DNA of 64,000 bases from Telmatactis stephensoni (lineage: Eukaryota; Cnidaria; Anthozoa; Actiniaria; Isophelliidae): assembly GCA_029948255.1 (NCBI GenBank), contig JALIZF010001827.1, positions 532,001 to 596,000 of the forward strand, given 5' to 3'. Made by a program: the position numbers and the translations under genes. Shown in pieces: positions 35,001-38,283 of the stretch (its first letter is position 1; each line of letters starts with the position of its first letter). A model generated the notes under the pieces. The model saw only the letters and a list, made by a program, of their open reading frames with translations, did no database searches and was not told the DNA's origin.

Positions 35001-36103
35001 TAATATCTTGGGCTACCTGTGTAGCTACTAGTGACATCATCAATGGAAGTGTTCAATGTTAGGATTTGCATTTTCACAACAATGGTGCACTCCCAGTTTC
35101 ATGAAGGATGGATAGAATTAGCCATTGAATCCTTACTAATGCTGTCCACCCTTTGTGTAACTGGTGCCTGACATTAAGTCTCTGGTTTCAGCACCATTGT
35201 CATGAAAAGTCACAGTGAACCACTGACAAATAAATATACATAGTGCAAAATGGTATTGCTGGACTTCCCTATGGTAAAAGATATCTGGACACCAGCCTAA
35301 AGTCACCTAGGCCATTTCACTAGCACCCCTTCAGTTTTTGACATTCAGAGTGATATAGATCAAAGAGGATTGAGGAAGAGGGAGGAGGAATTGCTCTTTA
35401 AACCACCCCTGATGCCAGCAGGCATAGAACATTTTATTGAATGATAGGGATATTGTTTCATAATTTCAGGAAATTTACAATTTATCCTGAGATTTTAGGT
35501 CATCAACCCATCTTGAGGAGAAAGTGAACAAAGTTGAATATGAATGTACCAAAACAACTTATTAATGAAGCCAGCATAAAACTGTATTTTACACCAGCAT
35601 TTGAATCATTGTAAGGAGGCAGCATGGCCGAGTGGTCAGAGCGTTGGTCTTGCAATCTGGCGGTCCCAGGTTCGATTCCCGCTCTGGCCACTAGCTGAGA
35701 CTGAATTTGTTCCGATTTCGATTAGTTCAAATTCAGTTTCTCGGCCATGCTTGTAATATAGCCAACTGGTTTGCCTCCTTGCCAGTTGGGATTCTTAATC
35801 CAATTATGTTTGATTTATATGATTTAGTTAGGATTTGTAAATTGAGCTGAAAAGCCCTGTTGAGGGAGTCTCAATCATGTATGTATGTATGTATGTATGT
35901 ATGTAATCAATATCTAGTATGGACATCACAGACTCATACCATATCATTCATCTTGTAAGTTAGTCAATTCTATCCATTTTGTTCTCTTTTAGGATGATGA
36001 TTTGAAGAAATCTGTAAAGATTTTTGCATCCAAGCATAATTTAGAACCAAGATTACGAGATGCATTATACCACAGATTGTTACAGGAATTACGGGAAACA
36101 TAA
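14066..36103 (+). CDS. C2orf68 homologue: UPF0561 protein (C2orf68 homologue), three exons, intron 2 holds the virus-like element
   Basis: Exons 14066-14303, 14862-14977 and 35993-36103 join in phase to 154 residues. The conserved start region LDMNHGFMYSIIRNQIDRDEYDK and the TQVYIPPHQRQ block are in exon 1; LRLEFEGKDGGLTHLDIYK is in exon 2; DDDLKKSVKIFASKHNLEP is in exon 3. These match the order and spacing of human C2orf68 (166 residues), a small conserved protein of unknown role. Donor and acceptor sites are canonical. Intron 2 is about 21 kb because an 18.5-kb virus-like element plus its host repeat are inserted in it. An AATAAA lies near 36749. The coding sequence is intact, so the insertion appears tolerated. 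Confidence 0.9.
15002..15190. mobile_element. Small palindromic MITE in UPF0561 intron 2
   Basis: An inverted repeat starting TGTAGTTCC and AATATCCATACCCC, mirrored at the right end (GGGGTATGGATATTTT...GGAACTACA). A related, more diverged copy lies at about 37744-37925, and an isolated end at about 14478-14506. Both open frames crossing it are palindrome artefacts. Confidence 0.75.
15635..15730 (+). repeat. Left 5-bp target duplication and 91-bp TIR of the virus-like element
   Basis: CATGT 15635-15639, TIR 15640-15730. The TIR is base-for-base the reverse complement of 34072-34162. An inner inverted copy of the tip, TTACTGCTGCT, lies at 15756-15766, so the end could fold on itself. Confidence 0.93.
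15796..16434 (+). CDS. VLTF3-like late transcription factor
   Basis: 212 residues. The N-terminal part has paired cysteines (CDC...CSDC, LKCCGDKM, then VCEICGRIF). The second half has YRKIIYFRKWMRIILGLEP and LKKTLRKLKLQKYNKGIS followed by LLSEITGEKIPDVS. This layout, zinc ribbon followed by Y-x-R-x2-YF...G and a 'lrklklnKYy..i..i...itG..pp' block, is that of the poxvirus VLTF-3 (A2) family, found across nucleocytoviruses and some Polinton-like viruses, which activates late promoters. Start chosen at 15796 because ATATA abuts the ATG. It is the first gene inside the left TIR. Assignment rests on motif pattern, not a search. Confidence 0.7.
   Translation: MLCDCNAPAVTYESYKMCSDCLKRELIPPPPRRLKCCGDKMTIEKDTSAVCEICGRIFFNVVPCATRDQYYANGAARKTPYRKIIYFRKWMRIILGLEPVYVDKKTLRRIKAHLCYQRKKEPTPQDLKKTLRKLKLQKYNKGISCLLSEITGEKIPDVSMETMNKAKWMFTQLQDKKIPYYPDIIYDIFYEIDLSHPILAWIPRRLTHVTVI
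16563..16952 (+). CDS. Small basic-tailed protein of unknown function
   Basis: 129 residues: acidic/neutral N-terminal two thirds (MPGLDELTRRYEAVCGEIDD...) and a very basic tail rich in KR runs (about residues 77-105). No family recognised. It is one of the few genes in the element whose ATG is not preceded by the TATATA box. A nucleic-acid-binding or virion-core role would fit the tail but is a guess. Confidence 0.55.
   Translation: MPGLDELTRRYEAVCGEIDDSIVIMKDIAGGKPIFTFNMEDSFTALQRCNTDLEVDFADSTILLMGEYIKLLKAEGRRRNILKQIESKRKRNGLKEEVKKRRRNQRMATTTPYTVLTRKASKEKIEKND
17074..17676 (-). CDS. Membrane protein with PSAP late-domain motif
   Basis: 200 residues. Near the N-terminus it reads EEPSAPLYPVIS, i.e. 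a PSAP tetrapeptide overlapping an LYP string. Then comes a helical segment, a hydrophobic stretch (about residues 57-107, rich in Ser, Gly, Ile, Val, compatible with one or two membrane passes), and a Lys/Glu coiled coil to the end. PSAP binds TSG101 and LYPxnL binds ALIX in enveloped viruses that bud through ESCRT. Here the role is inferred from the motif and the membrane segment. It is divergent from the next gene, with an 8-bp gap between start codons. Confidence 0.65.
   Translation of the reverse strand: MTDVIQEEPSAPLYPVISDGESFRLQKINMILSELGAEVKHYDGVRKKYNKTRSVTHAIALSSGTLSALLTSSGIATSLTGPGIVVGIPLSAIGGLCGIISAVATMATKRLTKKVSKHEKTTILCKSKINTISDLISKALHNNRIDENEFALIMAESNKYEQLKNEIRQKSVEVFKKDDPELRKKIYQEAMQEIKQKLNH
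17677..17684. promoter_or_regulatory. 8-bp TATATATA divergent promoter
   Basis: The start codons at 17676 (minus) and 17685 (plus) are separated only by TATATATA. Together with both codons this makes the palindrome CATTATATATAATG. It must act for both directions, leaving essentially no 5' UTR. Confidence 0.6.
17685..19198 (+). pseudogene. Structural-type gene split over three frames
   Basis: Three plus-strand open frames follow each other without a gap: 17685-18344 (frame of the ATG; its sensible part ends near 18230), a second frame open from 18217 to 18492, and a third from about 18425 to 19198. The first ends in Cys-rich WCATAGCGVG, the second carries VLFTTRRILSQM and DSDFRL, the third GLTKAGLARLNQSIEAFVY and a Pro/Lys-rich tail with a C-terminal membrane helix (GGITAAAVGLGYFMLR). 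The simplest reading is one roughly 500-codon gene with two frameshifts, the second close to a run of seven A. Three real small genes is the alternative. It resembles uncharacterised virus-like proteins of marine invertebrates in my memory, which I cannot verify. Confidence 0.55.
19219..20661 (-). CDS. Long coiled-coil protein with C-terminal hydrophobic domain
   Basis: 480 residues. N-terminus acidic (MEGEIDPDFDPTTEEG...). Residues about 165-390 are an unbroken Glu/Arg/Gln-rich coiled coil. The last 90 residues alternate Gly/Ala/Leu-rich amphipathic segments and end in a membrane helix (IWILVVAIGAVLLKKLKI). No enzyme motif. It faces the capsid gene with only 7 bp between the start codons. 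It could be a structural or membrane-scaffold protein of the particle; this is inference from architecture and position. Confidence 0.65.
   Translation of the reverse strand: MEGEIDPDFDPTTEEGQQDINDEEYESLIPNDDVENPQGLFDKLRRRFGDRARSVWRSLGEKWKSRNQGRRLPEYLQLKTFDALEENEMVDWLLESPIENAKERLSELYENFNFDEVKLSEHRGQAYISFPNEKKKDAWTKPQKLFTKDGEVTETVKALKGFKMASRGLLELLKEHNAKIALQKRAIDLEDQLGEAEQALAVKTQALSNLQSRFDRVQEEYEKALAANEERHNLETENFLEDAEQRYNSILEERNIIVTEANKALRERDRARAALDETTQELGMAKTDAATLRSELEASQREKAELEHRVRTLEEQLQQDRQAIEDLEHQIEELRRIADDENRTEEEREAAERRAQELQERLEELEHQVENRERELGLTTKEKIKRMLLKYGIPAAFAVAISSVIGVILTSLKGVGAGVKKIGQGLTALGKKMAAAVPGLLGSVLSLVLKTGGELLKFVGNNIWILVVAIGAVLLKKLKI
20662..20668. promoter_or_regulatory. 7-bp ATATATA divergent promoter between coiled-coil and capsid genes
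   Basis: ATG codons at 20661 (minus) and 20669 (plus) flank ATATATA. Same arrangement as at 17677-17684. Confidence 0.6.
20669..21919 (+). CDS. Candidate major capsid protein (double jelly-roll type)
   Basis: 416 residues from the ATG abutting ATATATA; an upstream in-frame extension over the divergent gene is spurious. The sequence alternates beta-prone blocks (TLYVSVPTL, VPGTLALRFDLAI, YGTKYVIPLDFEV) with loops. It has the feature common to many small varidnavirus capsid proteins of an early 'NN-IGR-N-IV--MKVKF' segment and a late 'WVDLRTSEDN--HG' block. No membrane segment or enzyme motif. Its length, the lack of introns and its placement with an A32-type ATPase, VLTF3 and minor capsid candidates all point to the hexon-type coat protein. 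Fold prediction is needed for proof. Confidence 0.62.
   Translation: MISSKLDPHILPKQTGGLKAERTFHRVTFTPSSANPGETLYVSVPTLSENLLLVPGTLALRFDLAIQPSTADKRHCVNNIGRNIVNRMKVKFAGECLLDLNRYDLYHTYKDLFLWPKERDVLVEQGVGTDTVRKMRSASSNKGSDAEATALSTAYGTKYVIPLDFEVLKTHGVFYPRILSSDMQFEVTLADTTNLLQGTDSALTGAIHDYSMTNLQLQYETIHSDTLARSAAGEYSAGKAFLYDHVHHHKTIPILDKTQDLITETVNIPRRSLSGLLLLFVKPFSAGQRDSEKFVNPNITDVKVNINGVPNKIYSQGLKPADIYKEVVRRFGDHISPQQFFHGNKYALWVDLRTSEDNDIHGQGLKLVSTQDGVTLEIKRTTNSGAGNDDKINCHIFVVGDAQMNIEGNQLQSIAY
21961..22137 (+). pseudogene. Truncated duplicate of the BRO-N gene start
   Basis: Begins with ATG after GATATACC and encodes about 58 residues closely similar to the start of the next gene (LRVFVKLKNGDDLYFKSKDI, ALGYV). 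It lacks an internal portion and stops early. The intergenic text before it (TTTTAAGATTAAAAAAA) is also repeated before the full gene, so the duplication included the promoter. Likely a decaying tandem copy. Confidence 0.7.
22194..23003 (+). CDS. BRO-N domain / VRR-NUC nuclease / C2H2 finger fusion
   Basis: 269 residues in three parts. (1) BRO-N (Bro/KilA-like DNA-binding) domain, about residues 1-115, with LYFKAKDVARALGYV and VTEPGLYELIFSSKLPSA...F-x-KWVFSEVLPQIR. (2) A PD-(D/E)xK nuclease core of VRR-NUC type, about residues 140-240: KGYQKGQPDLIV, then LCIEFKTPKGTGEVSEAQ, with the D and ExK residues present. (3) A C-terminal zinc finger CPRCPRRFKTEETLAAHLKVIH. BRO-N proteins are typical of baculoviruses and nucleocytoviruses. 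A function in DNA processing or host-gene interference is plausible. The frame is intact. Confidence 0.82.
   Translation: MIRVFENPQLNLKLNTLKKGDELYFKAKDVARALGYVSEKNAIRDHVSEEYKKSLCDIRGHRNNAPLNEQPNTVYVTEPGLYELIFSSKLPSAIEFRKWVFSEVLPQIRKTGCYEFKKDIRAITCFKIENEFDLHKKVIDYIRRFHNLLLVAGLGENQDSREKRIQSWQKGYQKGQPDLIVQNSHKNYNGLCIEFKTPKGTGEVSEAQKEILRRYEQEGYLTLVSHDYDEIVDVLKEYCCGLRMPCPRCPRRFKTEETLAAHLKVIHRI
23033..23350 (+). CDS. Small beta-rich protein, OB-fold-like
   Basis: 105 residues; starts at ATG after AGATATA. It contains LEVGRIYKIVNYDVY and MKLTLEDGDNKLYTMWAPQRV, a pattern I associate with small single-strand DNA-binding OB-fold proteins of Polinton-like viruses, and ends SHWSFNAVKIEKK. Assignment is tentative. 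It lies 30 bp behind the BRO/VRR-NUC gene. Confidence 0.45.
   Translation: MISAAEFNNAIKEAETMTKWRDLEVGRIYKIVNYDVYELHAAETMKLTLEDGDNKLYTMWAPQRVKETLEGKEYTHIRSNGLKKGRNNSHWSFNAVKIEKKDMFS
23358..23531 (+). CDS. 57-residue acidic Ser-rich protein
   Basis: ATG at 23358 directly behind ATATATA; reads MSDGQEIYIDSEEW, then a run of Ser, Asp, Tyr (SSSDSDYSSLSSYDSEDE) and a basic end IYERRR. No family recognised. The promoter box and the spacing to its neighbours support a real gene. Confidence 0.5.
   Translation: MSDGQEIYIDSEEWTLSSSDSDYSSLSSYDSEDEVFTSSGPFRLSVIEKTTIYERRR
23626..24165 (+). CDS. Six tandem C2HC zinc fingers
   Basis: 179 residues built of six repeats of about 29 residues, each C-x2-C-x3-F-x5-L-x2-H-x4-C (for example CGACNKTFATPQRLKYH). 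The fourth ligand is Cys rather than His. The first repeat is CPNCPRTFYNIDRLYYH. Start follows TATATA. Likely a DNA-binding protein, perhaps for the adjacent repeat region. It is convergent with a three-finger paralogue at 25123-25392. Confidence 0.8.
   Translation: MQSCPNCPRTFYNIDRLYYHVENMVCLKNRPTCGDCNKTFTALESLNYHLQKRVCHKEKPNKTCGACHWTFYSVKNLKDHIEKNVCLRERPNTTCDTCNHTFSTPQRLKYHIEKKVCLKENLTCGACNKTFATPQRLKYHTKAKICLKERPNTTCGSCNHTFSSAWRLEYHKQRKGCGI
24250..25118. repeat. Intergenic region of direct and inverted repeats
   Basis: At least four plus-strand units share TAAATAGAGGTTATTTTCAC and GATGCCACGGCCG (about 24254-24378, 24390-24476, 24477-24600, 24724-24850). At least three units carry the reverse complement GTGAAAATAACCTCTATTTA (about 24861, 24973, 25073), with a short one at about 25410. 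The two orientations face each other between two convergent zinc-finger genes. Each unit also has poly-A/T runs and GC-rich hairpin text. It could be a replication origin, a recombination region or a binding site for the neighbouring fingers; nothing coding is seen. Confidence 0.8.
25123..25392 (-). CDS. Three tandem C2HC zinc fingers
   Basis: 89 residues with three C-x2-C-x3-F-x5-(Q/L)-x2-H-x4-C repeats (CPDCHKTFSSKQKCQYH and two more). Clear paralogue of the six-finger protein on the opposite strand. ATG at 25392 preceded on the minus strand by GATATA. Confidence 0.78.
   Translation of the reverse strand: MECPDCHKTFSSKQKCQYHYSHNVCYKHIYRCPICQKQFSSKQGTQYHLKNKVCANRRQRENKTCDKCNRGFSSRQRLKYHRDNNVCGP
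25464..25643 (-). CDS. 59-residue single zinc-finger protein
   Basis: Start taken at 25643 (MDCLTSSPSSD...) because the ATG follows TAGATAT; a longer upstream frame would enter the next gene. One CLHCNEIYKESEFVGHIC finger. Function unknown. Confidence 0.5.
   Translation of the reverse strand: MDCLTSSPSSDCVIPEEVKKMRCLHCNEIYKESEFVGHICTADLKAHRTKDDGIYQGAD
25648..26253 (-). CDS. Candidate small jelly-roll (minor capsid/penton) protein 1
   Basis: 201 residues, beta-rich first 145 residues (GFFVDVEGYYIILCSVSINTG, PIIPFRTTTNKRLPVHFSYEP, LTPVTFHLVAHCKG) and a Pro/Lys-rich disordered tail. The body is clearly paralogous to 26278-26730. Two related single-domain beta proteins beside the ATPase and capsid genes fit penton or other minor capsid subunits. 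A receptor-binding knob is another option. No family confirmed. Confidence 0.5.
   Translation of the reverse strand: MENPYSTTQEVSYYLAEKEYFEKDEWMDIDGFFVDVEGYYIILCSVSINTGNGANVGFSLVDSGNQPIIPFRTTTNKRLPVHFSYEPCTVSGEDLTPVTFHLVAHCKGLVKLRLMSSDGGTRLNGTFHGGKPAADKIYSHKPISVMSAIPLCGAIKQKNNTMAPQPIGRRALPRVEEDIKKPVPKNPDKKPPTDGGGTSRL
26278..26730 (-). CDS. Candidate small jelly-roll (minor capsid/penton) protein 2
   Basis: 150 residues; shares with its neighbour the order VDV-x-(Y/G)...(I)ILCS-(V/I)-(S/C)I...F-x-FVD, FLPMRAKTNKREPAHFSFEP and LSVVTFHMVAE. It lacks the Pro/Lys-rich tail. Gene duplication inside the element. ATG abuts GTATAT on the minus strand. Confidence 0.5.
   Translation of the reverse strand: MNPYSPGADCVYAALDTEADYNLGSWQNVAGLSVDVNYPGRKLILCSICISTESHVNAGFQFVDHDGKPFLPMRAKTNKREPAHFSFEPPINSTENLSVVTFHMVAEVKKKVQLQVRADDSGKLRVNGIADKRDRPYNHMTISTLTVLSL
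26736..26942 (-). CDS. 68-residue coiled-coil protein
   Basis: Nearly all heptad-like (EKKSLEEEVMALRAEVERLK) with a short hydrophobic C-terminus. Preceded by ATATAGAC before the ATG. Ends 6 bp before the next minus-strand gene, suggesting co-transcription. Function unknown. Confidence 0.5.
   Translation of the reverse strand: MSVESIQKAAEFMREKKSLEEEVMALRAEVERLKEELAANKTAERFSALVTLAMWGKEAVVDFMRLPM
26978..27583 (+). CDS. A32-like packaging ATPase
   Basis: 201 residues. Walker A GPTGCGKT at about residues 14-21, Walker B TLFILDDIA at about 92-100, then RHDNISVWLLSQQLTSV (the sensor/Gln region) and a C-terminal LRHPY. This is the pattern of the FtsK/HerA-type genome-packaging ATPase shared by nucleocytoviruses, virophages and Polintons. 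It would pump DNA into the capsid. Complete and in frame; start follows AGATATA. Confidence 0.82.
   Translation: MNPEHIPCNALIVGPTGCGKTKFVVEQLLGPFRYKFDYIVLLCPTYVNNKTWENVGKEDDDFFVDILDPNELSTHLKFWHKQWGHIAAAQTLFILDDIACGDDVKKRTSELVKLAFSGRHDNISVWLLSQQLTSVSKPFRENIGSLVVFYTPSKSDLETILSDYGGEITKEQLQEYMRHLKENQYSKMIFSLRHPYSVKNL
27598..27900 (+). CDS. 100-residue conserved small protein of unknown function
   Basis: Start placed at 27598, where TATATATATG occurs, rather than at the in-frame ATG at 27580. Acidic N-terminus, LSEADVKKFYKRYEVALASKTTDAV in the middle and LALPIDDVEQLQKD at the end. Predominantly helical. It follows the ATPase by 15 bp. I have a sense of similar proteins beside such ATPases in other invertebrate elements but cannot verify it. 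Confidence 0.55.
   Translation: MNIEELIAEEPPTQLGDDQLKEQLNVLVSSGKCKEMIGKELTHEQVTQLSEADVKKFYKRYEVALASKTTDAVADSAIKLATKLLGLALPIDDVEQLQKD
27905..28180. repeat. CAAGT/ACTTG-rich intergenic region
   Basis: Roughly 275 bp without a gene in which AAGTC, CAAGT and ACTTG occur about thirty times in both orientations, densest at 28045-28175 (for example ACTTGATCAAGTCGAGTC). The many short inverted pairs could pair in numerous ways. A binding array, origin or enhancer is possible. Confidence 0.75.
28186..28455 (+). CDS. Small basic protein with one membrane helix
   Basis: 89 residues: a charged N-terminus with KAPGRVAAGKKLAELNKKNKAK, then one hydrophobic helix (YVIGGLGLLVAMGSLYL). Type of small virion membrane or core protein; no named family. 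ATG sits on AATAT. Confidence 0.55.
   Translation: MSDTEQKEDTTTPAAAEQKITKPKAPGRVAAGKKLAELNKKNKAKKDPSSESSDGWDINPGYVIGGLGLLVAMGSLYLQVEITEARRAS
28542..28760 (+). CDS. 72-residue membrane protein
   Basis: Two hydrophobic segments (AVLTSLVAAVGWV and MTAAVAGSIAL) around GDPSSSVMNYVK. ATG preceded by AATATAGA. One of a run of three small hydrophobic plus-strand genes. Function unknown. Confidence 0.5.
   Translation: MPSTLMKTAEEAAVLTSLVAAVGWVGKKALKETFTGDPSSSVMNYVKMTAAVAGSIALRDYLIKEKYLPNSI
28784..29209 (+). CDS. 141-residue membrane protein with helical middle
   Basis: N-terminal membrane helix (VIAGSIAAALAFTGANYGG), a charged helical middle (RKRHDLAMEAYENALAAYNKKRQAYRDWL), a second hydrophobic C-terminus (LGISGLAIGGAVAYYI). 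Its stop overlaps the next start (ATGA at 29206). No family recognised. Confidence 0.55.
   Translation: MVSVIAGSIAAALAFTGANYGGRYLDKLIHGDSKNELAAERKRHDLAMEAYENALAAYNKKRQAYRDWLDENYRDKMQADKNFQNTDYAFKLYAQTHPHFALKKPPQFKDYYTPSNRQKNNELMFLGISGLAIGGAVAYYI
29206..29730 (+). CDS. 174-residue protein, possibly C-terminally altered
   Basis: Starts in the ATGA overlap behind TATAT. The body is beta-prone (IRAHKVRLISCSLYNSWHNL, NYEIHCDLVYTYENGS). After FPPKGNPFDL the last 20 residues turn hydrophobic (LLLYIMICLATWF) and look unlike the rest, possibly after a frameshift. Such a protein could be a fibre or minor capsid component; no family recognised. Confidence 0.45.
   Translation: MIVFLHSDQNPFTTYLNPPIRAHKVRLISCSLYNSWHNLIAGFIMKGSKQHLIPNSHYTPQTLAKELAKRDVTLTTGLPHEWSLTHDKSTTLNQRIKDLIGHKVVSVANVNVDTFHWNVPSNYEIHCDLVYTYENGSRSNVMAKFPPKGNPFDLGRIHSLLLYIMICLATWFQK
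29814..30779 (+). pseudogene. Decayed retroviral-type (rve) integrase
   Basis: Begins at an ATG behind CATATA but is broken by several stops and frameshifts. Recognisable pieces in changing frames: QADLLFLPPDK (about 30036-30068), QVDAG near 30218, NNEETRATGMKPKDAI (about 30449-30496), and a C-terminal piece (30600-30779) with PNWSLKTYQI and GFVKEELLIVP, which resembles the chromo/SH3-like tail of integrases in Polintons and related elements. The AG...CT termini and the 5-bp target duplication are the products expected of such an enzyme. This copy cannot make it. No joined reading is given here. Confidence 0.68.
30780..31041. other. Gene-free interval between integrase remnant and helicase
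   Basis: About 260 bp between the convergent integrase remnant and the large minus-strand gene. No open frame or motif I can support. Confidence 0.4.
31042..33960 (-). CDS. Palm-like polymerase domain fused to SF1 helicase (972 residues)
   Basis: Intact frame. Residues about 1-260: unknown N-terminal region (includes INIYQHNGHAWRDVRFPK). Residues about 370-640 resemble a family-B polymerase palm: VSLDMKHCYPASFKG (motif A, D...YP) and RVATDSLYI (motif C, with Ala in place of the first Asp of DTDS). I cannot point to a clear motif B or to 3'-5' exonuclease motifs. From about 670 the SF1 helicase is complete: YLYGAGGSGKTT (I), VILWDEIC (II), VIFAGDPCQPPP (III), ADYRSKD (IV), MTVHSAQG and YTAVSRVEY (V-VI). 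Pif1/RecD-like helicase is secure; polymerase is inference. This would be the replication protein. Start at 33960 directly behind GATAT. It ends near the integrase remnant. Confidence 0.8.
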   Translation of the reverse strand: MDAIDWLLQSELPPIANEEIARLRKNVIDNTNADIVFTTFIEKNTDASMTEERAEDIINRLPEGDFRLQLAFIKYDGRQWIVEEGRNPIRASNRKDLFILNKNTRPGALVGIDSLYYDEAYPVTVVIYLGYKIKEPDAEKLQPMRHPGNCVAKLIREYFTDSTKGGSLTDERKKAIRTWEKNTQRCGGTIEAIKKLEVAIKRRIVVLDIMGGFIYSGTDKYRGNGPAINIYQHNGHAWRDVRFPKKKRVEVYKDVNPLWTEFDIDGNILCDGSDFIKENSIWLLDAEGTQFITQDGTLYRPQVEDEKIRKACEILGEDFREEVFCSSSLDFVAARKRNHWKPTPKELPEIALACVEHGHGGLWNMEYKKEDYVSLDMKHCYPASFKGLGDAASYYQRYGHPDSQFFRVALDGRYEAPANGFVKLTAWKFKEGLHPIIYAWYGKHIEEKGWIPVPLLKFFEERGLLEYTAHEAILCHGDKTQWLPADNHAARIVIGKFTQGARAGEKHMQRRLITDDEELNFLIKKAHKENTMVRTDDFGGDGKVLCYYNDYRAQYYHLRASMLSYAHINLLTMLLRFDKEDIPRVATDSLYIRPEVLEKMKMYYVKDEMAESGQWRIKNEEMRTWRERVKYCGNHKEGKREATQEIWPSVSDPISYKRFSYLYGAGGSGKTTRVLGLFPEVKVLTPTHRLERELTLQGYDAQTYHSFFRYNGEKWVPEAIKEIPPVILWDEICTVPLPMLKEFVEFLKGKTQVIFAGDPCQPPPIAGEMPHEWLKEFYHEEIKADYRSKDEKIKKFKRALRGLTDVEQCKCMRKNMKARDYEVFLQEWRPTDLVLSSKRAVQARIEKDLLRRHREKFTSHLVPVSYRPRDTRQKKSITVPYTQVILENAVTHDRAWVPLSVVEKVISSPDWRLGYCMTVHSAQGLTVKENLWIIDQRLCWSNLIYTAVSRVEYYKQLKRAWGPQLRYDNTLA
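33961..34071. other. Right sub-terminal region of the virus-like element
   Basis: Runs from the helicase start (TATATATAGATAT) to the right TIR. Contains the inner inverted tip copy AGCAGCAGTAAG (34013-34024). No gene. Confidence 0.5.
34072..34167 (-). repeat. Right 91-bp TIR and 5-bp target duplication of the virus-like element
   Basis: TIR 34072-34162 and CATGT 34163-34167. An inner inverted copy of the 12-base tip (AGCAGCAGTAAG) lies at 34013-34024. Confidence 0.93.
34906..35615. other. Intron 2 of UPF0561, right of the insertion
   Basis: AT-rich intron with no recognised gene or repeat of note. Confidence 0.4.
35617..35905 (+). mobile_element. tRNA-derived SINE ending in (ATGT)n
   Basis: The head reads GGCAGCATGGCCGAGTGG (A box) and GGTTCGATTCCCGC (B box), followed by a body containing TTTGCCTCCTTGCCAGTTGG and a (ATGT) run at about 35876-35903. 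A second copy lies at 47753-47945. No intact tRNA acceptor stem or CCA-ready end, so it is a SINE rather than a tRNA gene. Confidence 0.75.
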
Positions 36104-37301
36104 TATAAATTGGATTGGGGGGGGGGGGGGGGGTGGCAAGAGGATATATATTACTGCACAGGATATATATTACTGTGCAGATATTGAAACCTACTTGATA
36201 CCTACAATCTTTGACAAAACTAGTTGGCATGATTGCTGTTCTATGCCATTTTTGTGCTTCTTTTTTTCCTTGCTTCTTTTTTTCATTCCCCCACTCCCCC
36301 TGGTCAATGTTGCACTGTCAAGGGAACAAGGGTGGTGTGCCCTTTTAGAAAAACCAGGCCTGTGCCATGGCTACCCTCTCAACATTGAACAGGGGGAGGG
36401 AGGAATAGCAAGAAGTGCACGGTAGATAATTCAGGTTATATAGTCATTGAACCATAAATTGTCGATTGTGCCAATAGTTTTGTCAAGGATTGTACATCTG
36501 ATGAAAGTTATCATATGGCAGTTCATGATGTTCTCTCTCTGTTCTGCAAGTCAGAAGTGTATTTTATACTTGGATTTAGCAATACCTAGAAAATTGGCTA
36601 CTTTTTAATTTCAAAGTATGCAACATTGCACTACAAATGTGGAATCCTAGCTAGACCCTTTCTGTTTTATAGTATCTCTACTGTGACATTCTATAAATAT
36701 TTTTTTGTAAATATTGTACAATAATTAAATAATATATTGTTTGGTTGAATAAAGTAATGTTCCACAGTTTTCACTGCATTTCAAGTCTGTGTAAAATATA
36801 ATTTTAACTACTAAAAGCAACATTCATCCATTACCATTAGAACAAAGTTTGTGATTAGTTGAATAAAAACAAAAACAAAACAAAACAAAGGATACATGAC
36901 AAAATACATCGTTTAGTATAATCCACACATACTTTGTTGTTGATTTTCAAGCATTCACAAGTTTTGTTCTATCAGAAGTTGTCAACTAAAAACTAGTGGC
37001 ATGACATGGACTTGTTTCCCCTTTATTCATGTACATCACAATCACAAAGGTTGTTGGATGTGAGAAGGCTGCAACTGATCCCAGCGAAAACCAACCTTGA
37101 AGATGATAGCACATCAAATAGTGTTCTTTAATGGTGTTTAAGGTCTTGAAGAAACAGAAAATGAGGCAGCAAATGATGCTAATAAGCACAAAGGAATGGT
37201 AAGAAGTGTTAAGAGGTCAGGGACAGTATGGCAAGATATTCTATAGTTCTATTTCATCTGCAGCAAAAGGTGTGTGGGTACATGTAATGTCATCACATAG
37301 C

Positions 37302-37480
37302 CTCCTCTGCAGGCAACACCGTTTTGTTTTTGGAAAAAAAGCCACTGTTGGGGCTTCCTGTGTTGATGCACTTGCCTCAGTCTCAAGCACTTTGCGCTCG
37401 CAGACTTCACAACACAGGAAGCTCCAACAGCAGCTTTTTTTCCCCGAAAACAATGGTGTTGCCTGCAGAGGAGGCTTATA
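37302..37480. mobile_element. Small palindromic MITE (CCTCCTCTGCAGG ends)
   Basis: Arms of about 80 bp: CCTCCTCTGCAGGCAACACC at the left and its complement at the right, with GGCTTCCTGTGTTG mirrored in the centre. The three open frames over it are palindrome artefacts. Confidence 0.7.
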
Positions 37481-37539
37481 GGCATCACAATAGAACACAT
37501 CACCCACAGCAATAAGTATTTAATGATATGTACATCATA

Positions 37540-37712
37540 CGAAAAAAATGACAATTCCCAGCTTGGGTCAAACATGGGGCTTCCCTAGGTCTAACAGGGA
37601 ATCTGTTCTATTTTTACAAGTTTGGGTATTACAGATTTCCCAAGTAAAATAGAACAGATTCCCAGTTTAGACCCAGACAAACCCCAAGTTGGGAATTGAC
37701 ATTTTTTCCTGT
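37540..37712. mobile_element. Small palindromic MITE (AAAAAATGACAATTCCCA ends)
   Basis: Left arm with AATTCCCAGCTTGGG and GGGAATCTGTTCTATTTTT, mirrored in the right arm (GTAAAATAGAACAGATTCCC, TTGGGAATTGACATTTTTT). Confidence 0.7.
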
Positions 37713-37743
37713 GATATGGAGGTATTAAAAAGTAAATACAATG

Positions 37744-37925
37744 TGTAGTCCCAGCAAATATCCCTACCTAACCATACTCCCACCACAGAGGGAATTGGAA
37801 ATTCTGGAGGGGAGGAAGGGTCAGAGAACAAACAAAATTACATAGTTTGTATGGAAGAAAAAGGGAAGTTCCAGAGGGAGGGGGGGGGGGGGGCAGGGGA
37901 GCGAGAGTCCATTTACAATTTTTTT
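37744..37925. mobile_element. Diverged copy of the 15.0-kb MITE
   Basis: Shares TGTAGT-CC, AATATCC, GGAATTGGAAATTC-GGAGGGG, the GTATGGAAGAAAA segment and TCCATTTACAA with 15002-15190, in reverse orientation; includes a long G run. Confidence 0.6.
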
Positions 37926-38283
37926 TTCTTTTGCTTGCTTTGTTATTATTTAGAATATCATAAAACAAACAAGAATATTTTTATTTGACAATTTTTATTG
38001 ATATATTCCCTACCATGTGGAAGTTACATAGTCTAAAAGATGTTTAAAAAGCTCACACTATATGGACATAGGGCACAATGCATGACAAGGGTCAGGACTG
38101 ATACTCATCATAATTTCTCTATGAACGTTACAGAGATTTTTCAGTTTCATGGAAAGAAACACTAGATTGGTAACTGAAAACGTACACACTGGACTACATT
38201 ACAGTAATCTGTGTAAGCTGGTTGATTATTAACAGATGTTTTTGAGCAAAATGAAGCTATAATTAAAAGTGGATGTGTTTTTT

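Larger units (their letters stand above)
36104..38283. other. Intergenic region between convergent UPF0561 and USP39
   Basis: Contains a G run (36117-36133), the UPF0561 3' UTR with AATAAA near 36749, and three palindromic MITEs listed separately. No further coding exon is seen. Confidence 0.5.

Noticed and set aside
35625..35700. A functional tRNA gene
   Set aside because: A and B boxes are present but no proper acceptor stem, and the same body and tail recur at 47.8 kb; it is a SINE.
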